Positions 35,208 through 46,739 of a DNA stretch of 64,000 nt are shown piece by piece (within the stretch, counting starts at the first letter, position 1; the number at the start of each line of letters is the position of its first letter). The translations under genes and the position numbers were made by a program. Source of the stretch: Orientallactaga sibirica (Eukaryota > Chordata > Mammalia > Rodentia > Dipodidae); the NCBI GenBank assembly GCA_036365145.1, contig JAEOAD010000004.1, positions 47,832,001-47,896,000 on the forward strand, in the 5' to 3' direction. The notes beneath the pieces were generated by a model. The model had not been told where the DNA came from and searched no databases. It saw only the letters and a program-made list of their open reading frames with translations.

Positions 35208-36073
35208 CTTCATACAATTTTAAGAGGAGCCAATGGATTTGTATAAATCTTTGGTTATTATTAGACAAAGAAGCCCTTGACCTTATTTTTCAATGTTGCA
35301 TTAAAATAGTATGTGTACATGGTCGTAGATCAATTGACCTTTTGTTGGTTTTGTCCCTAAACCTTTGACATCTTCGATGGCCTTAATATTGTTGGGGACT
35401 CTAAAGCAGTAATTTGGAAAAGACAGTATATTAGTTTGCAAACTAGATTAAAAACATGAAAGAAACTCTGCCCCTATGTGATGTACTTTGAGAATCAAGC
35501 AGCTGAGATGTCACAAAGAAGGCGAGTGCATGGTCTCAGGCTTCTTCAGTTCCTTCACCGAGTCTCTGATTGTCCCTCATTCACTAGGGGTGGCAGGATC
35601 TTGCACATAATTTGTTACTCTTGGCTGTCATTGCCACAGAGTAAAGTTCTAGAAATAAACAGATAACCCTAAAGGAAATCGACCTTCTTTAGGTAGGTCA
35701 GATGTAGGAATTATACTGAACTCTGATTTGTTAGAAATCTATCAGTCACAAGGAACTTGAAATGAAGTGTGGATATGGTGAGCAAAACTTATGGATGAAT
35801 TAAGGGATTGTTTACATTTGTTTCAGTTCCTTGTTACAATGTGATTTAGTCACACATTTTGAAAAATGAGCACATGAACTTCCTCAGGTGGCCCAAGTGT
35901 TTGGAAGGACCAGCATCGGTTAAGAGGATCTAGAGAAAAAAGGATTTGCCACTGAAATGACCCCACTCTGTTGACTTCAGACAATGTTCCATTGACTGCC
36001 TGCCATTTGCCTTTTTCTTCTAAGAAGAGCATTCATGGAAGGGAAACGAAACATTAACAAGGATGAAGAGTGT

Positions 36074-36222
36074 TGGGCATAGTGGTGCACGCCTTTAATC
36101 CCAGCACTTGAGAGGCTGAGGTAGGAGGAGAGTTTGAGGCCAGCCTGAGACTACAGAGTGAATTCCAGGTTAGCCTAGGCTAGAGTGAGATCCTGCCTTG
36201 AACTCCCTTCCCATAAAAAGAA
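36074..36222 (+). mobile_element. B1 SINE
   Basis: GTTGGGCATAGTGGTGCACG to GAGTGAGATCCTGCC. Confidence 0.88.
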
Positions 36223-36269
36223 TTAAGAGATTAGGAATAATGATGTATAATTTCCCTTTTCAATTCTAT

Positions 36270-36476
36270 CTCTCTATTATTTATTTATTTGATAGACAGT
36301 GTGAGAGAAAGCGGCAGATAGAGTGAGAGAATGGACATGCCAGAGCCGCTAGCCACTACAAATGAACTCCAGACGCATGTGCCACCTTGTGCATCTGGCT
36401 TACGTGGGTACTGGGGAATGGAACTCTGGCCCTTAGGCTTTGCAGGCAAGTGCCTTAACCACATCTGTCCAGCCCC
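36270..36476 (-). mobile_element. B2-like SINE
   Basis: TTATTTATTTATTTGATAGA tail side to ACATCTGTCCAGCCCC. An old B1 remnant lies at 36590-36700. Confidence 0.88.
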
Positions 36477-36811
36477 AATTTCTCCTTTTGAAAAAGCTTT
36501 TATGTGCTCCTTTTAAAAAATTATTCTAGATTTCTTTGCCCTTGTCCTATTCTTCCTCCTCTTCTGCCTTCTTCTGAGAAGCAGGATTTTGTGCCATGTA
36601 TCCCAGACAGGCCTTTAGTGCATGGTTTTACTATGGAGTCCTGGAGATCCTCCTGCTGTAGCCTCCTGAGTGCTGAGATAATATGCATTGCCTGGCTTCA
36701 TTTTTGTCTGTGGATTTAAGATAATACACTTATACTTAAAGTTTCATTATTTGCTTTGTTTTGGTTTTATATATCTTTGTCATTCAGCAATCTCATGAAA
36801 CTGAATTCTTC

Positions 36812-36999
36812 AAAATATTTTTATTATTTGTGAGGAGGGAGAGACAGAGAATTTGGGTGTGCCAAAGCCTCTTGCTGTTGCACATGAACTCCAAGTCACA
36901 TGTACCACTTTGTGCATATGGCTTTACTTGGGTACTGGGGAATTAAACCTGGCCAGCAGCAAGCAAGCACTTTAACCGCTGAGGCATCTCTTCAGCCTG
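36812..36999 (-). mobile_element. B2-like SINE, diverged
   Basis: GTGCCAAAGCCTCTTGCTGT and head GGCATCTCTTCAGCC. Confidence 0.82.
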
Positions 37000-37157
37000 A
37001 GGCTGTATCTGAAGTTTGGGATATGGCTCTTTAGATTGTTTTGTTTTAAACACCAATAACTTTGGGCACTAAAATTGGGAAACATCCAATATGTGTGATA
37101 ATGATTTTTTTTTTTCTGAAAGGAGCAGAATTTTTGTTTCTTTTTTTTTTTGAAAAA

Positions 37158-37204
37158 AGCTTTGCTTATTTATTTATTTAAGGGGGGGAGGGAGGGAGAG
37201 AAAG

Positions 37205-37239
<35 letters not shown>

Positions 37240-37380
37240 CCATAGCCTCTAGCCACTACAAAGGAACTAGATGCATGTGTTACCTTGTGCATCTAGCTTT
37301 ACATGGGTCCTGGGGATTCAAACCTGGGTCCTTTGGCTCTGCAGGCAAGTGCCTTAACCACTAAGCTATCTCTCCAGCCC
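37158..37380 (-). mobile_element. B2-like SINE
   Basis: G-rich and GA-rich tract, then GCCTCTAGCCACTACAAAGG to head CTATCTCTCCAGCCCC. Confidence 0.9.
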
Positions 37381-37435
37381 CAGAATTTTCTCTTTATTGC
37401 TTTTGATGGCTGCAAATTTTCCAAAGCCTTCCCCA

Positions 37436-37741
37436 AGTTAGGGTCTCTAGCACAGGCTGACCTGGAATTCACTATGTAGTCTCAGGGTGGCCTTAAACTC
37501 ATGGGGATCCTCCTACCTCTGCCTCCCATGTGTTGGGATTAAAGATGTGTGTCACCATGTCCAGCTAAAAGTCTCTTTTTTTTCTTAGTTTTTTTTTTTT
37601 TCTTGAGTTAGGGTCTCACTCTAACCTAGGCTGACCTGGAATTTAGTCTGTAGTCCCAGGCTGGCCTCAAATACACAGCAATCTTCCTATTTCTGCCTCT
37701 CAAGTGCTAGGATTAAAGGCGTGCACCATCATGCCTGGCAC
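37436..37741 (-). mobile_element. Two B1 SINEs in line
   Basis: B1 lacking its tail (37436-37566) and a second B1 (37581-37740), both reversed. Confidence 0.88.
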
Positions 37742-37926
37742 CCAAATCCTTTTTTTGTGCACTGTTAGTTTCACACTAGAGTGGTCTTTCTCCAAAGTAT
37801 GAGTGCTGTAGATTCCACAGCACCACCACTCCACTGCATGAACTCAGCTCATGGTGGCAGAAAGCAAGTTTTGAAAAAAAAAATTTTTTAGTTTAGTGGA
37901 AAAATAGTATGTGATTTGTGCTTGCC

Positions 37927-37976
37927 TGTGTGTGTGTGTGTGCGCGTGCATGCACGCGTGGGGGGGGGCGGGCGGG
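37927..37976. repeat. TG/CG alternating tract with G-run
   Basis: (TG)n leads into the perfect palindrome CGCGTGCATGCACGCG (37943-37958) and then runs of G separated by single C. Confidence 0.9.
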
Positions 37977-38281
37977 GTAAGGAAACAGACAGTGAGTGAT
38001 CAGTGTGGCACAACAGCTGGCATAGAGCTGTCCTGCTTAGAACCTTGTTCACACATATTTTCTGTTAGATCTTGAGCAAGTTAGTGAAATGGTCTGTGTC
38101 TTTATCTTTATTTGCAAAATGTTCATAATAATGTATCTCATAGGGTTGTTACCAGGATTGATAGTAACCTTTTTAGGGCTTGAGAGTAAAGGCTACTTCG
38201 TTAAAAACATTCAGAAAATCATGTGCATATGAACCAATTGAAATGAGGGACACCTTCAATTGTTATTAAAACCTAATCTAG

Positions 38282-38476
38282 GGCTGGAGAGATGGCTTAG
38301 TGGCTAAGGCACTTGTGGGCAAAGCCCACATTCTCTGGGACCCATGTAAGCCACATGCACAAGGTGGCACATAAGTCTGGAGTTTGCAGTGGCTGGAGGC
38401 TCTGGCACCCCCATATTCATTCATTCCCTTCTCTTTGCCTCTTTCTGTCTCTCAAATAAATAAATTAATTTAAAAA
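38282..38476 (+). mobile_element. B2-like SINE, shortened
   Basis: GGGCTGGAGAGATGGCTTAG head; a deletion removed part of the B-box region; AAATAAATAAATT tail. Confidence 0.88.
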
Positions 38477-38843
38477 ACCCCCGCTTTCTAGACCTTTCCA
38501 GGAGCAGTTTGTCTTTAAGCAACACATTTTCTTAGTAGTAGGATGAATGACATCTTTCTGACACACTGGAGGATTTTAGGTGGCTGCTGTTGGGCCACCC
38601 AGTGATGGTAAAGTGTCCGTTTGTTTCTTCTGAAGAGATATTTTCAAACAATTTGGGAGTTATAACAGACATGGACATTCCCATTGAAAAAGCAAATTTG
38701 ACAGATGAATTATCCTGGAAATGTTGATAAATTGAATAAATTGGATATAATAGGTTACTTCATATAATGGAATGATTGGGAGATAAACAGAAAATAACTG
38801 ACTATAAAAAGTAACTCAGTTGCAAGGTTTCCATGAGTTTGTT

Positions 38844-39016
38844 AATTTTTATTTATTTATTTATTTATTTTGGTTCTTCAAGGTAGGGTCTCACTCTAGC
38901 CCAGGCTGACCTAGAATTCACTCTGTATTCTCAGGGTGTTCTCGAACTCACAGCAATCCTCCTACCTTTGCCTCCCGAGTGCTGGGATTAAAGGCGTGCA
39001 CCACCATGCCTGGCTA
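38844..39016 (-). mobile_element. B1 SINE
   Basis: TTTATTTA tail side, CAAGGTAGGGTCTCACTCTA to CACCATGCCTGGC. Confidence 0.9.
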
Positions 39017-40454
39017 TGTGTGTGATTTTTAACAATTGCTTTTGAGGTATTTTGGGTCTTTTTGTATTTTTGTTGTTTTTACTTGGTAAAAAAAAAGTCC
39101 AGGAAAAATAAAGTAGGACCACAACTTTCAATTTGACTTGCGATAAAAATTTCTTAAGAGTAACATCAATTATGTGTGTCTTCAAGATAAGCAGTATACA
39201 TACTGTTCTGAGAGTTTTCTTCTAGGCACTCAGATTCAAGCGAGTGGTTTTCTTTCTCCAGTGTGAAACTGTCCATTACATTAATAATGTTTCAATCAGA
39301 AGTGATTAGATATTAAGGGAGACAAATATACTAAACATATAAATGTATTATATGGTAGATTACTAACAATAGACCTGATTGATAAAAGTGATTTAATATA
39401 TGTTGTGTTAATAGCTAAACCTCCAAAGCTCCTAATCTCCCATGGAAATATTGCTTTGTAGAACAAAATCCAATGAGAAGTTCTGGGATTCCAGAGTGAA
39501 TTTGTACATTCCTTAGGGGCATTTTTGCAAGGGAGGTTGTTGTGTTTTAAAGGTAGTTGATAAGAGACCTGCACCACCAACCACCACCATGCATTAGTCT
39601 ATAGAAGGTATTTGGGTGTACGTACTCCTGTACCACTCGGTACCACCATTTAGCCAAGGGAAGTTTCTGACCACTTGCAGCATACATTATAAATCAGGAT
39701 GTCACTAGCAGACAATCAGATTTGAACATTCCATGAACAAAGTAGCCTATATTCCCTAGGAATAGATCACTTAACTATGTTTATGTCACGCTGTTGATAT
39801 GCCTGCATTTGCCCAAGACAGGATAACATGTTGTTTATTTATCCTAGAACTAGGTAATTCATCTGTATATTTACCTAATGTCAGGTTAATTGTGGCCAAA
39901 ACCCAAAATGGGTAATTTAGCATGATTTCTTAAATACAGGAGGAAAATAAAACTGTTTTCTAACTTTGACAATTACTCCTATCCTTTGGATTTGTGAACG
40001 AATCATTTTGGGTATTCCCTAAGCTGGCCTTTTGTTAGAAAATTCCTACTTGGCACAAAATCTTAGGAAGGTCAATGGCCAGATATTTCGGGACATTTAG
40101 AGGATTTCCAACTGCCAAATTAGTCCCCTGGAGAGACCCTGGAACACTGCAGGGGATATCTGTTAACTGAAATATTCTCATTCCAGCATCACCAGGGAAT
40201 GTCACTGTCACTTTGGGATGTGTTAACTTTGATTGTCAGGTTTATATACTTTGGTTAAGAAATTTGTCTCTTAACAATATTTGTTTGCAGAAATGAGCTT
40301 TTAGACTTGGCAGTTTACACGTAGCTTTTGTTAGTTTTCAAAAAGAGCCAATATGCTATGGCTTAATACTCAAAATTCAGCTAAAGTATAGGGAAGGAAA
40401 TTTTAAAAAGCACAGAAAATCAAGTTACTCTTGGTAGTATAAACCAGAGAGAGT
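39017..40454. other. Longest repeat-poor stretch of intron 1
   Basis: About 1.4 kb with no SINE, L1 or microsatellite that I recognise and no convincing exon. A 94-codon minus-strand frame at 39296-39580 has no family features. The stretch ends where the direct repeat flanking an L1 piece begins. Confidence 0.5.
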
Positions 40455-40730
40455 TCTCATACCTTATAGATAAAATTTTGTTATAAATATTTCTCCTAAT
40501 TATTTAGAAGTTACTAATATGCCCAGGTAGTAGAATTTAATATTTTTTTATTATTGACACCCCCCATAATTATATACAATAAACCATAATAATTTCCCCC
40601 TCACTTTCCCCTTCACAACTTTATTCTCCATCATATCCTCCATACTTTATAGGTAAAAGTTTGTTGTAGATATTTCTCCTAAGTATTTAGAAGTTCCTAA
40701 CACACCCAGATATAGTTATTAGAAAATTTG
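40455..40730 (-). mobile_element. L1 3' fragment between long direct repeats
   Basis: The centre (about 40540-40636) is an L1 3' end (TATTATTGACACC, then TCCATCATATCC). About 80 bp on its left (40455-40535, with ATATTTCTCCTAATTATTTA) recurs on its right (40636-40725, with ATATTTCTCCTAAGTATTTA) with about one change in eight bases. Confidence 0.8.
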
Positions 40731-40889
40731 ATCTTTTCATTATTGGCCATTTAGGAAGCTTGTAGTACATTGTAGTACATAATGATGGAAAAAAATATTT
40801 AGATGACAAAAATCTTTATTTACTTCTCCAGTTAGTTCCTTAGGAAAAGACCATCTAAAAGTACAGACTAAACATTGAATTAACATTTT

Positions 40890-40919
40890 ATTTTGGTTTT
40901 TATTTATTTATGAGAGAAA

Positions 40920-40958
<39 letters not shown>

Positions 40959-41097
40959 GAGAGAATGGGCACACCAGGGCCTCTAGCCACTGTAAATGAA
41001 CTCCAGATGCATGCCACACCTTGTGCATCTGGCTTGCATGGGTCCCGGTCTTTAGGCTTAGGCGAGCACCTTAACCACTGAGCCATCTCTCCAGCCC
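40890..41097 (-). mobile_element. B2-like SINE
   Basis: Tail, long GA tract, body and head CCATCTCTCCAGCCC. It lies 210 bp before exon 2. Confidence 0.9.
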
Positions 41098-41307
41098 TGA
41101 ATAAACATTTTAGAGCAATGAGGTGAATATTGTCAAACCACTTGCTAGACTGGCTATAGCAGGGTGCACTCTAATCAACTGTGTTTGAAAATAACCTTCT
41201 TGCAGATCTTCAGTCTGAAACGGTGTGTGATTTCATACATTATTTGCATTCCTTTGATTTTGTGTTTGTTTAGTGTAATGTGACTTTCTGTTTCTTGCTT
41301 ATTGCAG

Positions 41308-41415
41308 AATGCAGCAATGGGAATTTTCGCTGTGGAGATGGAAGTTGTATCCCTGCATCCTGGAGGTGTGATAACACCAGAGACTGTTTGGATGACACCG
41401 ATGAAATTGGCTGCC
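41308..41415 (+). CDS. LRP2: LRP2 exon 2: LDLa repeat 1
   Basis: A 108-nt phase 1-1 exon preceded by TTGCTTATTGCAG and followed by donor GTAAGT. It completes a split codon (G|AA, Glu) and encodes one LDLa module with all six cysteines: the first half reads [13 protein letters not shown], then CIPASWRCD, then [11 protein letters not shown]. The calcium-site acidic pattern D-C-x-D-D-T-D-E is intact, with Thr where Ser is commonest, and the Trp before Arg-Cys-Asp is the usual ligand-contact position. In megalin this is the first module after the signal peptide, so the signal-peptide exon should be immediately upstream in the mRNA. The exon can be skipped without a frameshift. Confidence 0.93.
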
Positions 41416-41872
41416 GTAAGTGGGGAGGTGCCACGCTGAGCTCTTGAGTGACACATGACTTTAGCTGCAACAAAGAAGGGCTGTGCTTGAGTCCATGGTG
41501 GGACATTGTCAGTTTCACTCTCCCCTTTGAGGGATGGGCTCTGTTCACATCAGTTTCTCCCTTGCCCTGATCCTGTGAGCACAACCTTGACACAGGATAC
41601 AGGAGTGAATGTGTTGTTGGTTTTCTGAAGCCTGCAAATGACCATTGATGATTATTTATGAACTGACAAGAATGTATAACCTTAATGTTATTGAACTATT
41701 GTGTGGTGTGTCCAATAATAGGGTCCTAGTATCTAGTCCTGGTGGGTAATCAATAGTAGCTTGACCTCAAATACTTTGAAGAGGAGTTGACATCCATTCT
41801 TTTCAAGCTTGGTCATTGGTAGAAAACGGGGCAGAGGTTTGCTGTAACGAGGTCTCTTTTGGTTTGTTTTAG
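41416..41872 (+). other. LRP2: LRP2 intron 2
   Basis: 457-bp intron, GTAAGT to TTTTAG. Bases 41715-41760 (AATAGGGTCCTAGTATCTAG) resemble 19735-19775 of the L1 3' end, so a small L1 remnant sits in it; the rest is unassigned. Confidence 0.85.
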
Positions 41873-41995
41873 CTCCAATGTCCTGCAGCTCGGGCTTTTT
41901 TCCGTGTCACAATGAGAGGACCTGCATCCCTCAGTCCTGGGTGTGCGACCAGGATAACGACTGTGTGGACGGCTCAGATGAACGTCAGAATTGCC
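41873..41995 (+). CDS. LRP2: LRP2 exon 3: LDLa repeat 2
   Basis: A 123-nt phase 1-1 exon after a T-rich tract ending TTTTAG, with donor GTAAGA. Joined to exon 2 it starts Pro-Pro-Met-Ser-Cys. Six cysteines are present; the second-to-third cysteine loop CHNERTC is one residue longer than in the neighbouring modules, a feature also found in repeat 2 of mammalian megalin. The second half reads [16 protein letters not shown], an intact calcium-binding consensus, and ends RQNC. The module lies 457 bp after exon 2. An ATG inside the exon is simply an internal Met codon, not a translation start. Confidence 0.93.
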
Positions 41996-42294
41996 GTAAG
42001 AACACTTTTCTTTTGGTTCTTCGGACACTTAAAGTCTATCCTGTCACAAATAGATTACATATGATGATGTGATTATAAATGCTGGGAACTTGTGCCAGCA
42101 ATATAAATGTGTGGATGTGCTAAAGAATTATACCCCAGAGGCTTGGAACTGGGTTAGGTTGCCAGGCTATAATAGTTTGGATTATGTCACATTCAAGATT
42201 GATTGGTCTGTATAGATGGCGTCTTCATTGCATAAATCCTTTTGCTCATTAGGCACATACATTTGCATTTCCACCCCTCTGCTCCAGTGTTTTT

Positions 42295-42447
42295 TTTTTC
42301 TTTTTTTGGTTTTCGAGGTAGGGTCTCACTCTAGTCTGGGCTGACCTGGAATTCACTGTGTAGTCTCAGGGTGGCCTCGAACTCATGGCTATCCTCCTTC
42401 CTCTGCCTCCCGAGTGCTGGGATTAAGGCGTGAGCCACAACGCCAGG
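42295..42447 (-). mobile_element. B1 SINE
   Basis: T-run, CGAGGTAGGGTCTCACTCTA to CCACAACGCCAGGC. Confidence 0.9.
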
Positions 42448-42451
42448 CAGT

Positions 42452-42671
42452 GTTTTTTATTTATTCAATTTATTTACTTATTTGAGAGAGAGAGAGGCAG
42501 ATAGAGAAAGAGCGAATGGGCACGTCAGGGTTCCTAGCCACAAACTGCAATCAACTCCAAATACATGGACCACCTTGTGCATCGGGCTTATGTGGGTACT
42601 GGGGAATCGAACCTGGGTCCTTAGGCTTTGCAGGGAAGCACCCTAACTGCTAAGCCATCTCTCCAGCCCCA
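42452..42671 (-). mobile_element. B2-like SINE
   Basis: TTTATTTATTCAATTTATTT tail side to head CCATCTCTCCAGCCCC. CAGTGTTTTTTA precedes it. Confidence 0.9.
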
Positions 42672-43137
42672 GTTTATAAAATATCATTTGTTTGCATATG
42701 TGTATGTGTGGGATATTTATAGAGTCTCTTGGCATTGCATTTAAGCTAACTAGGATCAAGGCTGTGAGTTCAAGGCCAGTTTGGGACTACAGAGTGAGTT
42801 CCAGGTCAGCCTGGGCTAGCTAAAGTGACAGCCTACAGTGAGGAAGGGAAAAAAAGAAAAAAGGAATTCCACTCCTAATGCTTGTGAGGCAAACCCTCAC
42901 TGACTGAGCTAGTCCCCCTCGCCCCCCACCCCTGGCTCAATGCCTTTGCTTTTGCCTCGTAAGCTCAGCTAGGTGGTAGTAGTCGGTGGGCACTTTGTCT
43001 TGTTGCTAAGGACTATATGGTAAATATATACTCTGTCTTTGCTTCCCAATATTGTATTCATATTTAGTAAAGATCAATACACTGACCAGTGTCTGAAAAT
43101 AAATATAAATGAAACACCATCTTTTCCCCCTTCATAG

Positions 43138-43254
43138 CTGCGACTACTTGCTCAACTCATCAGCTGACATGCTCCGACGGTCAGTGTGTCCCCAGAGAAT
43201 ACAGGTGCGATCACGTCAGAGACTGCGCGGATGGAACTGATGAGAAAGATTGCC
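43138..43254 (+). CDS. LRP2: LRP2 exon 4: LDLa repeat 3
   Basis: A 117-nt phase 1-1 exon after CCCCCTTCATAG, with donor GTGAGT. It encodes Pro-Ala-Thr-Thr then a six-cysteine LDLa module: [35 protein letters not shown]. The [10 protein letters not shown] stretch is characteristic of megalin repeat 3. The calcium consensus is complete, again with Thr in the Ser position. There is no stop in frame and no overlap with repeats. The next exon lies 19.5 kb downstream. Confidence 0.93.
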
Positions 43255-43839
43255 GTGAGTTTTCGGTCTCTCGTTGTATTTAGTTTCACCCGTGTCCCTT
43301 TGGCATTTTAATCAATTTGTTAGATTTGTTGATGGACAGAAATGCCTACAATGTGCCTCTTGTTGAAATCTCTTGGCAGATTCTTGTGTGGATTAAGGGT
43401 GATGTTTTGATAGCAGTCCATTTTTAACAAGACAATAGTTTTTCCTGCCTTAGCACATCAAGTTTTTGTAGTTTTTGAAGAAGGAAACTTTTAGCATTAA
43501 CATGTACTTTCCAAAGCTCATTGAATATATTGAGTTTAGAATCCAGATTGGTCAAATTTAAATTTATTAAATTAATATAATAAATTACTAGGAAAATTTC
43601 TCTTTAGTTTTGAAAATGGCTTTTGGTATGTTTATGGCTAGATCAATTTGTAACTGATTGCCCCTAAATGATTCTCTTTTATATATCTAAGTGTTAACGT
43701 AACCAAAAAATAAAACATAATCACACTGCATTGTATACTAAGAAATATGTCAAGATGAGTCTGCCTCCTTAGAGGGTATTACATAACTGTTAGAAGAAGG
43801 CGGAATTTAGCCAGGGTGATAGTTCATTCAGTCCATCTA

Positions 43840-44645
43840 AATTTTTGTGAGATACTACTTCATATATGTTAAAATTTTTATGTTTTTTGAGGTAAAGTTT
43901 TACTCTAGTCCAGGCTGACCTGGAATTCACTATGTAGTCTCAGGCTCGCCTTGAACTCATGGTGATCTACCTCTGCCTCCTGATTGCTAGGATTAAAGGC
44001 ATGTGCCACCATGCCTGACTTCTTTTGTTTTTGTTTTTTTTTTGAGGAAGGTTTTCATTCTAGTCCAGGCTGACCTGTAATTCACTATGTAGTCTCAGAC
44101 TGGCCTTGAACTCACAGAATTCCTCCTAGTTCAGCCTACTGAGTGCTGGGATTAAAGGTGTGCGCCACCACGCCTTACCTAAAATTTCTATGGTTAAGAC
44201 AAACATGGAAAATAATAAATGGTGGCAAGGATGTGGAAAACTGACCCTCATGGATTACTAGTGGAAATGTAAAATAGCGTGCATGCTATGGAAAGTTGTC
44301 CTGTGGCTTCTGAAAAGATAAACACAGAACTAACAGGTCCCATTGATTCCATTCGTAGGTACATGTCATCTGAAAGAAGGGAATACAGAGGCTTGAATAG
44401 ATATTTGTTCATAGCAACAACATTCACAATAGCTAAAGGTGAACATAATCCATGTGTTTATCACTGGAGGCTTGAACAAGCAACATGTGACATGCACACA
44501 TGCACACTGGAATATTGTTAAGCCATGAGAAGAAAGTAAATTTTTTATATAACAGGCAACATTACATGTGGAATAAGACAGGCACAAAAAGCTTTTATGA
44601 TATCACCTATGAGTCACAGAGGCAAATTCATAGAAAGAAGTGACT
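43840..44645 (+). mobile_element. Old L1 ORF2 3' remnant with two nested B1 SINEs
   Basis: 43840-43877 and 44181-44645 together read like the 3' part of an old mammalian L1: GTGAGATACTACTTCATATA, AATGGTGGCAAGGATGTGGA, ACATTCACAATAGCTAAAGG, CACACTGGAATATTGTTAAG. Two reversed B1 copies (43880-44018 and 44033-44178) interrupt it; AAAATTTTTATG before and AAAATTTCTATGG after look like the first insertion's target duplication. It is full of stops. Confidence 0.82.
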
Positions 44646-44649
44646 TGTA

Positions 44650-44838
44650 TATTTTTACATATTTATGCTATTATTTGAGAGCGAGAGAGAGGACACCAGG
44701 GCCTTTTGCCATTGTAAAAGAACTACAGATGTGTATCACTTTGTGTCTGGCTTTACATGGGAACTGGAGAATTGAACTCAGGTTAACAAGCTTTGCAATC
44801 AAGCACCTTTAACCACTGAGCCATCTCTCCAATCTGAC
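44650..44838 (-). mobile_element. B2-like SINE, diverged
   Basis: GAGAGCGAGAGAGAGGACAC, GAATTGAACTCAGGTTAA, head CCATCTCTCCAATC. Confidence 0.82.
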
Positions 44839-44848
44839 TTAAACTTTT

Positions 44849-45003
44849 TTTAAAACATTTTATTTATTTATTTGAGAGAGCGAGCGAGAGAGAATGGGGG
44901 TGCCAGGGCCTCTATCTACTGCAAACGAAGTCCAGACGGGTACACCACCTTGTACATCTGGCTTACATGGGTGCCTTAACTGCTAAGCCGTCTCTCCAGC
45001 CCC
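44849..45003 (-). mobile_element. B2-like SINE, internally deleted
   Basis: AAACATTTTATTTATTTA tail to CGTCTCTCCAGCCCC; the segment after GCTTACATGGG is missing. Confidence 0.87.
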
Positions 45004-45015
45004 TGACTTAAAACA

Positions 45016-45179
45016 TTTTTTTTTTTTTTTTTTTTTGTTTTGCGAGGTGGGGTTTCACTCTGGTCCAGGCTGACCTGGAATTCACTATGTAGTCTCAGGG
45101 TGGCCTAGAACTCTCGGCAATCCTCCTACCTGGCCTCCCAAGTGCTGGGATTAAAAGTGTGCGCCACCGTGCCCGGCTT
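45016..45179 (-). mobile_element. B1 SINE
   Basis: B1 flanked by CTTAAAACATTTTT on both sides. An old B1-like remnant follows at 45255-45382. Confidence 0.9.
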
Positions 45180-46154
45180 AAAACATTTTTATAAGCCACA
45201 CTTCTCTAATCTTTCCCCCTTCTATGCTATTGTTTATTTTTGTTTTTGTTTGGGAACTCACTAGTTCAGGCTGACTGGGAACTTACTTTGTAGCCAAGGT
45301 TGGTCTGGAATTCACAAAGATGCTGTCATCTCAGCCTTCCAGGTGCCAGAATTAAAGGTACAACCCATCTCATCTGGTTTCATGCATTTATTTATTTATT
45401 TATTTTTGAGCAAAAGGTCTATTCTATTTTTATTTCCATTCCATAGTGGAGTTCATAGTGCAGTTGTGTAGTGGGATAGTTTTCACCCTAACTAGTCTTT
45501 TGGAATTATGATGCCTTCCATTTGAGTTTCCCTTCGCTCTGGAAATTATACTGAGAATTGCCCTGGCAGTTTTAGAGACGGTAGAGTGTGCCTTCATGCC
45601 ACTGAAAAGTAGGGCTCTGGCAACGGTGTGAAGCATGCACTTCCTTAAAACCTTTATTAAAGCAAGTCCCTTTTTCTTAACAATGATGATACCCAGTATA
45701 TTTTATGGCATTTTGAAATATATAAATTTCATATATATGATCTCCAGGACTGTGATTTTTACTCTTTTGCAAATAAAGAGACTCAAACTTTGAAAGAGTG
45801 TATACAGCTTGTTCACAACTGCATGGCAGTGCTGGAGCTGAGTGCTTCTGGTACCAAGTCTGACTGCTCTTCAAGAAGGGGAAAGAACTACCTTCTGTAA
45901 CTTGAAGAGAGCGGCAGGGGCTTGTGCCACCAGCCAACAGGATATGCCTGTCTTACTAACAAATGAAAATGAGAGCTTTATTCCAAATGCATGGGGACTG
46001 AAGGGATTTTGCAAAAATAAAAGGCAGTGGTTTTTCTATGGGAGTGCCTGCAGCCAATCTAACTGCCCCACAGCTTTGCCAGTGAACTTTCCAGAAAAAA
46101 AAAAACCCTGGCAGGATATGAACGTGTAAGTCCATGTCATAAAGAAGAATGAAG

Positions 46155-46307
46155 GGCCGGGCATAGTGGTGCACACATTTAATCCCAACATTTGGGAGGC
46201 TGAGGTAGGAGGACTGCTGTTGAGTTCGAGGCTAGTCTGGGACTATAGAGTGAGTTCCAGGTCAGCCTGGGTTAGAGGGAGACCCTATCTCAAACAGAAC
46301 AAAACAC

Positions 46308-46340
<33 letters not shown>
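46155..46340 (+). mobile_element. B1 SINE with A tail
   Basis: GGCCGGGCATAGTGGTGCAC start, GAGACCCTATCTC, then A33 followed by a CAAACAAACAA tract. Confidence 0.9.
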
Positions 46341-46342
<2 letters not shown>

Positions 46343-46702
46343 AAAACAAAAAAACCCCAAACAGACAAACAAACAAACAATAACAACAACAGAAAGAATG
46401 AAGGGAAGGAAGTGAACCGTATAAAATACCTGGTCAGGGATTTTTAATCATTTCTGATAATTTTTTTTCCTGCAAATAAGGATTCCTTAAGGAAAGAGAT
46501 CCATATTCATAGCCTATTGTTTGTGGACTGATACACCTCATGGTCTCTTCAGGGGACATCTTGACCCTAAAATAAACCATCTCCTCTACTAGTTGATTAG
46601 CTTCAATAGTCCACACTTCCTTGTTAGTGCTTTAATCTGGTCACAGCCAGATAAACACAAGGGAAAGGAATCACTGGGATCAAAGTTCTCAGAAAGTGCC
46701 AG

Positions 46703-46739
46703 TGTGTGTGTTTGTGTGTGTGCCGGGGGGGGGGGGGGG
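46703..46739. repeat. (TG)n followed by G-run
   Basis: TG repeats run into CC and about 16 G. Confidence 0.9.

Larger units (their letters stand above)
41996..43137 (+). other. LRP2: LRP2 intron 3
   Basis: 1142-bp intron, GTAAGA to TTCATAG. It contains a B1, a B2-like SINE and an old B1-like remnant (42755-42860); nothing coding is seen in the remaining sequence. Confidence 0.88.

Noticed and set aside
1..41307. LRP2 exon 1 (signal peptide) within the window
   Set aside because: No ATG followed by a hydrophobic leucine/alanine-rich stretch and a phase-1 donor was found; the ATGs at 160, 331 and 373 give no signal peptide.
44279..44521. 80-codon + strand frame in intron 4
   Set aside because: It lies inside an old L1 3' remnant and is out of the ancestral frame in part.
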